Positions 22,818 through 27,662 of a stretch of DNA of 27,662 bases are shown piece by piece. The position numbers were made by a program, and so were the translations under genes. Numbering within the stretch: position 1 is the stretch's first letter; every line of letters starts with the position of its first letter. This DNA is from Bacteroidales bacterium (GTDB lineage: Bacteria > Bacteroidota > Bacteroidia > Bacteroidales > F082), in the NCBI GenBank assembly GCA_017508895.1, contig JAFWRA010000261.1, forward strand, positions 1-27,662, read 5' to 3'. The notes beneath the pieces are model-generated. The model was not told the DNA's origin, ran no database searches, and saw only the letters and a list, made by a program, of their open reading frames with translations.

Positions 22818-25800
22818 CTATTCGCCGTCTGTTTTGTTGGGAGCGAACATCAGCCTAAACCTTGAAGCAGAATCTGTCGTCTTGGCCTCAAAGGTGTAGC
22901 TTGGCGTAGCCAAAAGGTCGATGTCGGTACCATTGACGTCGTCGATGACGTGGAGGTAAGCTGGTGCAAGGCTTTCAGCTTCGACATGGAGGGTATAAGT
23001 GCCGTCTTCTGTCGTCTTGAAGTTGATTGGCATCTCACTTTCTCCATCGGCGTAGGCCACAGCGAAATCGTTGCCGTTTTGCGGGATGTAGAGCATGTCT
23101 TTTTTAGGGTTCATTGTGTATTTCGAAAGCCGGTCGTTTTCGTTGAAGCTGACCCTTACTCTGTCGATGATGGCATCCCCGCCCATGTTGGATTTGGTAA
23201 CCGAAATGGAGATGTCAGGTTGTCCTTTCGAGGTGTTCTTGCTGAAGGTGACGCTTTGGCTAGCGCCTTGGGCTTGCACCAAAATAGCCGCACATGGCGC
23301 GACAGGATTGCTGCCTAAAATGAAATCCGATCCGTCTTCATTCATCACATAGAAACTTCTGTTGACGTTGGTGTTGCAGGGGTAGGGGTTGCCGATGAGG
23401 TTGAAACCTTTAAATGTGGCAGTGTTGTCGTAGACTAGTTGTGTGGATGTGGTGCTGCCTGCAAGTGTTCCTTGGAAAATGAGTGTCGGATTGCCGCTGT
23501 TGGCGTAGAGGTAACCGTTTTTGTTGTTGATGGAAAAGCTTTGGGCTTCATAGTTTCGCCATTCAAGATCTGCACTTTGGTTGAATGTGTAGAGGTCAAA
23601 GTTGTTGGAGAGCAAGCCAGTTGCCGAAGCCGATAAGTTGTTGCTTATGGGTGAGGCCACCAAATGCCAATTGTTGTTTTGGCTTCCAGTATAAGCTGAG
23701 ATGTTCTTTTTCACTGTAGCATGCACATTATTTGAGTTGTTGACGAGTTGGGCGCCATTCTCAAGGACCAAGTTGTTGTTATTCGCACTGCTGAGCTGAC
23801 CGCTAACAGTGAGTTTACTGCCTGGGCTGACGGTCATCAGGTCGTTGCCGTTAAGGGTTAAGCTGCTTATAAGGGCTTGTCCTAAAGTATAGCCTACGCC
23901 ATTGGAGGCATCCGTTACGCCACCGTAATAGTTGGTTTTTACTGTGTAGTAACTGACTGTGTTGTTGCGGTTCGAGTCGGTATAGCTGGTTGTGGTCATA
24001 TTGAGGCTTAAGGGTGACCCATTGCGGTATAGGTTGTAGGTGTAGACGCCGTCAGTGACGTATGTTTTGATGAGGAAAGCTGCACCACTATAGGTTCCGA
24101 CGGATGAAGTAGGTGAAGACGCATAATAGTTACCGTTGTTGCCTGAATAGGAACAATACGTTGCAGGATAGCTCCGGCCTTCCGGGTCATACATGAACAC
24201 CCAGTAGTCTTTTGAAGCATCAATGATTATGGTGCTTGACAGATCAAAGTCAAACCAACCAGTTGCCCCGACATTAAGTGATTGTTGCAAGACCTGGGTT
24301 TGGGGGTGATTGGAAACTGTTCCTTTGTACACATATATTTTATATGCGCCAGTTTCATTGGCATAAAACGAGGCCTTATATAGGGCCATGTTGTTGTAAG
24401 CACTGAGGTCACTGGCGAGGTACCGATGGCCCCAATACATGTTGCTTCCACTGCCATAGCCAAGACTATAACCAGAAAACTCACCATCTCCATAAGTCAA
24501 AGTCGCTGATGGCGTTGCAGGATAGCACCATTCGGGAGCAGTCCACGAAAGGCTGATGTTGTTTCCCGATAAGGTGGCAGTCAAGTCGTCAACAATAGGG
24601 GTCGGGTAATCTACCGTAACAGTGACCGTGTTGGAAGGAAGCGACTGTTGCCCACTGGAATCCACGGCACGGACAAAATAGGCACTGGTACCATAAGGCG
24701 CTGTGTAGGCATAAGTGGTGGATGTCGTGTTGCCAATTAGATTGTTGTTGCAATATACATTATAACTTGAGGCTGCGCTTACACCATTCCAAGTCAAAGT
24801 GAGATTCTGGGTGTTATTGAGTGTGTAGGTGAGATTGGTGGGTGCGGGGAGCGTCGATCCTGGCTCGATGCCAAAGATGGCACTTTGGTTGTCGTTGAAA
24901 ACATAACCGCCACCACCAGCCCCACCGCTGCCTGGGTTCAGGCTGGTCAAAGAATAGAATCCGTCGTTGCTTCCGCTCCAGCCCCAGTTGAAGTGGAATT
25001 GGTTGCTGCTGTTATAGCCATCGCAAACGAAAGCATGTCCGCCGGCATTCCCGCTTCCGTTGTATTCAATGGGACGGGAAGCATCAAGCTCAGCTTTAAG
25101 GAGGTTAATCCAATTGTTGTTGGAATAGTTGGATTTGTATTTAATATTGGCTGTTGACTTGTAATTGAAATAGTTATGCAAGGCATAGGGTATGTCTTCC
25201 GCATAGGCAGCGCTACCACCGTTGGCGCTGATGTTGTACATCATATCTACAGATACGCCGCAATGGTACATCAGAACGGCAATGGCGTTGATTTGCACAT
25301 CTGAAGACGACTGCGACAAGGAATTGGGCATGTTGCTCCAACTGTAATTGGTAGAACCAAAATTGGCGGATTGCACCCCAAGGTCTGGACGAGTAGAAGG
25401 TGTGTACGAATGTGAACCGATACCCTGTGCAGGATAGCTCCAATATTTCATGATTTGGGCCATAGCAGTAGCCACGCAGCCAGTAACGGTACGCTCACCT
25501 GCAGTGTTGTCGTAAGGACAGAGGTTGTTGTATAACTCAAACATGACCACTTGCCCACCGCTGTAATAATAAAAACCGTTTTGGTCCCATGTGGTTTGCA
25601 CCAAGGGACTCACGACGGTAGTCGCTCTTGCTGCCTTGCTGTTGCCTTCAGCCAAGTCGTTCCACAATTGGATAGTCTCGTCCGTGGCTCTCAGTTGGTG
25701 CTCAATCGCGTACTGAATCTCATCATTGTAGCCTTGCAGCCAACCACTGACATTGGAGGGCATGTCTTCGGCCACGAATTTTCCTGTGAGCGAATATCCC

Positions 25801-26039
25801 AAAATGGGCTGCACGCGGTCGTCGGCTGCCATCACGACGAATCCCTCTTCGCCATTGAAGATGTAGAGATTGGAGAAACCTGCTACATTCGTCAGGTCGG
25901 TCAGTTGGGCTGACTTCGCTCCGTTGTTGTTCAAAAATGTCTTGGCCACTTTTTGAGCTGTTTCAGGTGTCACGCGCTCGGCCATCATCGGCATCGCCAC
26001 TATCAGCAGCAATGCCACAAATAAACTAAGTCTTTTCAT
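22818..26039 (-). CDS. C10 family (streptopain-like) cysteine peptidase, T9SS domain lost
   Basis: 1073 aa, paralogue of the adjacent gene. Sec signal peptide (MKRLSLFVALLLIVAMPMMA), a Spi/C10 propeptide almost identical over ~21-92, and a peptidase domain with Cys188 (VTGCVATAMAQ), His335 (GGHAFVCDGY) and FHFNWGWSG (Trp352/354), so the active site is intact. Fn3-like and beta-sandwich modules follow as in the paralogue up to RFRLMFAP. There the paralogue continues for ~90 residues into its T9SS domain, but this protein ends NKTDGE. The missing part looks deleted (see remnant after the stop). The enzyme would reach the periplasm by Sec but lacks the signal to cross the outer membrane by T9SS. 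It starts 19 nt after the OPT transporter gene, so co-transcription is likely. Confidence 0.93.
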   Translation of the reverse strand: MKRLSLFVALLLIVAMPMMAERVTPETAQKVAKTFLNNNGAKSAQLTDLTNVAGFSNLYIFNGEEGFVVMAADDRVQPILGYSLTGKFVAEDMPSNVSGWLQGYNDEIQYAIEHQLRATDETIQLWNDLAEGNSKAARATTVVSPLVQTTWDQNGFYYYSGGQVVMFELYNNLCPYDNTAGERTVTGCVATAMAQIMKYWSYPAQGIGSHSYTPSTRPDLGVQSANFGSTNYSWSNMPNSLSQSSSDVQINAIAVLMYHCGVSVDMMYNISANGGSAAYAEDIPYALHNYFNYKSTANIKYKSNYSNNNWINLLKAELDASRPIEYNGSGNAGGHAFVCDGYNSSNQFHFNWGWSGSNDGFYSLTSLNPGSGGAGGGGYVFNDNQSAIFGIEPGSTLPAPTNLTYTLNNTQNLTLTWNGVSAASSYNVYCNNNLIGNTTSTTYAYTAPYGTSAYFVRAVDSSGQQSLPSNTVTVTVDYPTPIVDDLTATLSGNNISLSWTAPEWCYPATPSATLTYGDGEFSGYSLGYGSGSNMYWGHRYLASDLSAYNNMALYKASFYANETGAYKIYVYKGTVSNHPQTQVLQQSLNVGATGWFDFDLSSTIIIDASKDYWVFMYDPEGRSYPATYCSYSGNNGNYYASSPTSSVGTYSGAAFLIKTYVTDGVYTYNLYRNGSPLSLNMTTTSYTDSNRNNTVSYYTVKTNYYGGVTDASNGVGYTLGQALISSLTLNGNDLMTVSPGSKLTVSGQLSSANNNNLVLENGAQLVNNSNNVHATVKKNISAYTGSQNNNWHLVASPISNNLSASATGLLSNNFDLYTFNQSADLEWRNYEAQSFSINNKNGYLYANSGNPTLIFQGTLAGSTTSTQLVYDNTATFKGFNLIGNPYPCNTNVNRSFYVMNEDGSDFILGSNPVAPCAAILVQAQGASQSVTFSKNTSKGQPDISISVTKSNMGGDAIIDRVRVSFNENDRLSKYTMNPKKDMLYIPQNGNDFAVAYADGESEMPINFKTTEDGTYTLHVEAESLAPAYLHVIDDVNGTDIDLLATPSYTFEAKTTDSASRFRLMFAPNKTDGE

Positions 26040-26058
26040 ATTTCTTGTGTTTTATTTC

Positions 26059-27662
26059 TTATTCTTCTTCTACCTTTGCTCGTTTCGAGTCCCAAATCAT
26101 GTAAACGATGATGGCGATGTACATCACTAAGGCGATGAGACCTGCCACGGGCAGTTCGGAGAATGGCGTGCCTTCGGCGGTCTTGGCCACTGCATCCACG
26201 TTGCAGAACTTGAGGATGGCGCTTACCACACCCATCAAAGCACCACCGGCGATAAAGCCTGAGGCGATGAGGGTGCCGCGGTTGTAACGAGCATCGTTGA
26301 GTTTCTGGTCCTTGCTGCGGGTGCTCACGAACCACGAGATGGCACCACCGATGAGCAGCGGCACGTTGAGGTCGATTGGGATGAACATACCCAAGGCGAA
26401 GGGCAGGGCAGGAATCTTGCAGAAATTGAGAATCAAGGCGATGGCGGCACCGATGCCATAGAGCAACCATGGGGCACTACCACCTGACATCATGGGCTCG
26501 ATGACGGCACTCATGGCGTTGGCTTGCGGTGCGACCAAGGCTCCATCGCCCACGAAGCCGTAGGCCTTGTTCAGGATCATGATGACGCCAGCGACAGTGG
26601 CAGCGGCTACAGCCACGCCGACGAACTTCCAAATCTCTTGTTTCTTGGGCGTTGTGCCAATCCAATAACCTACTTTTAGGTCGGTGATGAAGGCACCGGC
26701 AACGGCTAATGCCGTGCAGACCACGCCGCCGATAATCAAGGTGGCGGTCATACCGCTGGGACCGCTCAGTCCGGCAGCGACCATCACTAAGGAGGCTAAA
26801 ATCAGGGTCATCAGCGTCATACCGCTCACGGGGTTGCTACCCACGATGGCGATGGCATTGGCGGCCACTGTCGTAAACAAAAACGCGATGACGGCCACGA
26901 CTAAAATGCCAATCAAGGCATGCCATACGTTGTGCACCACGCCGAACCAGAAGAACAGGAAGGTGACGATGAGTACGGCCACGATACCGATGACGATGGT
27001 CTTCATGGGGATGTCTTGTTGCGTGCGGTCGACGGTTTCAACCGAGGCTTTCTTGCCTTTGAACTCGTTGGCGGCCAGTCCAACTGAAGACTTAATCACG
27101 CCCCAAGACTTGATAATACTGATGACACCCGCCATGGCGATGCCTCCAATGCCGATGTGACGTGCATAGTTCTTAAAGATCTCTTCAGGTGCCATGGAGC
27201 CGATAGTGGCGGTGATGCCCGCATTCATCAGGTCAACGATTTGGTCGCCCCAGATGAGGTTCATGCCCGGGATGATAATGAACCACACCAGCATGGAACC
27301 ACAGCAGATGATGAAGGCATATTTCAGGCCGATGATGTAGCCCAAGCCGAGCACAGCAGCACCTGTGTTCACCTTGAACATCAACTTGGCTTTGTCGGCT
27401 ACGGCCGCGCCCCAACCCATCATGCGGGTGGTGAGGGTCTCTGACCACCAGCCGAAGGTGGAGACGATGAAGTCATACAAACCGCCAATCAAGCCGCTGA
27501 CCACCAACAACAAAGAGTCTTTTCCTTTCTTCTGTCCGCTGACCAACACTTGTGTGGTAGCTGTGGCTTCGGGGAAGGGGAACTTGCCGTGTTGCTCCTT
27601 GACGAAGTATTTGCGGAAGGGGATGAGGAACAGGATGCCCACGATGCCGCCCAGCAAGGAGG
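26059..27662 (-). CDS. OPT family oligopeptide transporter, N-terminus outside window
   Basis: The frame is open at the right edge, so the N-terminal part (probably 100 or more residues) is missing; about 534 residues are visible. OPT proteins import peptides or metal chelates with protons through the inner membrane. Seen: KFPFPEATATTQVLVSGQ, about 11 hydrophobic segments, NPVSGMTLMTLILAS (mid-protein), a second conserved region ALPFALGMFIPIDLNVPLLIGG, and a short acidic/basic tail ending VEEE. Family members of this bacterial type are ~600-660 aa. The following gene, 19 nt on, is a C10 peptidase, suggesting joint protein digestion and peptide uptake. Confidence 0.92.
   Translation of the reverse strand, partial: SLLGGIVGILFLIPFRKYFVKEQHGKFPFPEATATTQVLVSGQKKGKDSLLLVVSGLIGGLYDFIVSTFGWWSETLTTRMMGWGAAVADKAKLMFKVNTGAAVLGLGYIIGLKYAFIICCGSMLVWFIIIPGMNLIWGDQIVDLMNAGITATIGSMAPEEIFKNYARHIGIGGIAMAGVISIIKSWGVIKSSVGLAANEFKGKKASVETVDRTQQDIPMKTIVIGIVAVLIVTFLFFWFGVVHNVWHALIGILVVAVIAFLFTTVAANAIAIVGSNPVSGMTLMTLILASLVMVAAGLSGPSGMTATLIIGGVVCTALAVAGAFITDLKVGYWIGTTPKKQEIWKFVGVAVAAATVAGVIMILNKAYGFVGDGALVAPQANAMSAVIEPMMSGGSAPWLLYGIGAAIALILNFCKIPALPFALGMFIPIDLNVPLLIGGAISWFVSTRSKDQKLNDARYNRGTLIASGFIAGGALMGVVSAILKFCNVDAVAKTAEGTPFSELPVAGLIALVMYIAIIVYMIWDSKRAKVEEE

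Noticed and set aside
26059..27657. Taking 27657 as the start of the OPT gene
   Set aside because: That codon is TTG within an open frame that continues past the window edge, and the visible part lacks the N-terminal membrane segments of the family.

Overview
The window reads as a chromosomal fragment of a Bacteroidota member, most likely a gut- or rumen-type Bacteroidales. Evidence: two secreted proteins end in type IX secretion (T9SS) sorting domains, upstream regions repeatedly carry the Bacteroidota -7 box TAnnTTTG, Shine-Dalgarno sequences are poor, and the gene families (C10 peptidases, AAA_14/DUF4143 ATPase, DUF1016 nuclease, SufE + DUF59 pair) are typical of that phylum. I cannot name a genus from the sequence alone.

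Layout. 1-3257: 3' part of a very large T9SS-exported cell-surface protein with choice-of-anchor J (cleaved-adhesin) modules. 3376-4157: two-gene Fe-S operon (sufE and a DUF59/MIP18 gene, overlapping ATGA). 4158-4314: two nested palindromic repeat elements between convergent genes. 4315-5184 (-): choline-kinase-like phosphotransferase. 5350-5422: tRNA-Ala with a CGC anticodon, followed by a terminator. 5541-7874 (-): DUF389 membrane protein then PfkB sugar kinase. 7916-8828: a LysR-type regulator whose DNA-binding domain looks decayed. 8823-9275 (-): free methionine-R-sulfoxide reductase. 9447-10703: CobW/ZNG1-type GTPase with a long His/Asp metal-binding stretch. 10704-14254: an A+T-richer accessory block with an AAA_14/DUF4143 ATPase behind three 32-bp-spaced iterons, a lipoprotein with a possible thioredoxin-like fold, and a DUF1016 (YhcG-type) nuclease. 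14269-15708: AGCS alanine/glycine:cation symporter. 15705-19139 (-): mfd. 19202-26039 (-): two tandem C10 (streptopain-like) peptidases. 26059-27662 (-): OPT-family oligopeptide transporter, cut by the window end.

The right-hand third makes functional sense as protein and peptide use: secreted cysteine peptidases lie immediately downstream of an oligopeptide transporter, and an amino-acid symporter lies nearby. Methionine-sulfoxide repair, a LysR regulator and the Fe-S genes are housekeeping or stress functions.

The most unusual signals are: (1) a family of about 41-43-nt palindromic elements with conserved ends, each nested in longer arms that differ from copy to copy, two intergenic and one translated inside Mfd; (2) a C10 peptidase paralogue from which the T9SS sorting domain has apparently been excised, leaving an out-of-use tail fragment behind a TAG stop; (3) three precisely 32-bp-periodic iterons in front of the AAA_14 ATPase gene, the last sitting where the -33 element should be; (4) the eroded helix-turn-helix of the LysR gene next to a perfect 14-bp palindrome. 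I found no CRISPR array, insertion sequence, transposase, integrase or rRNA.
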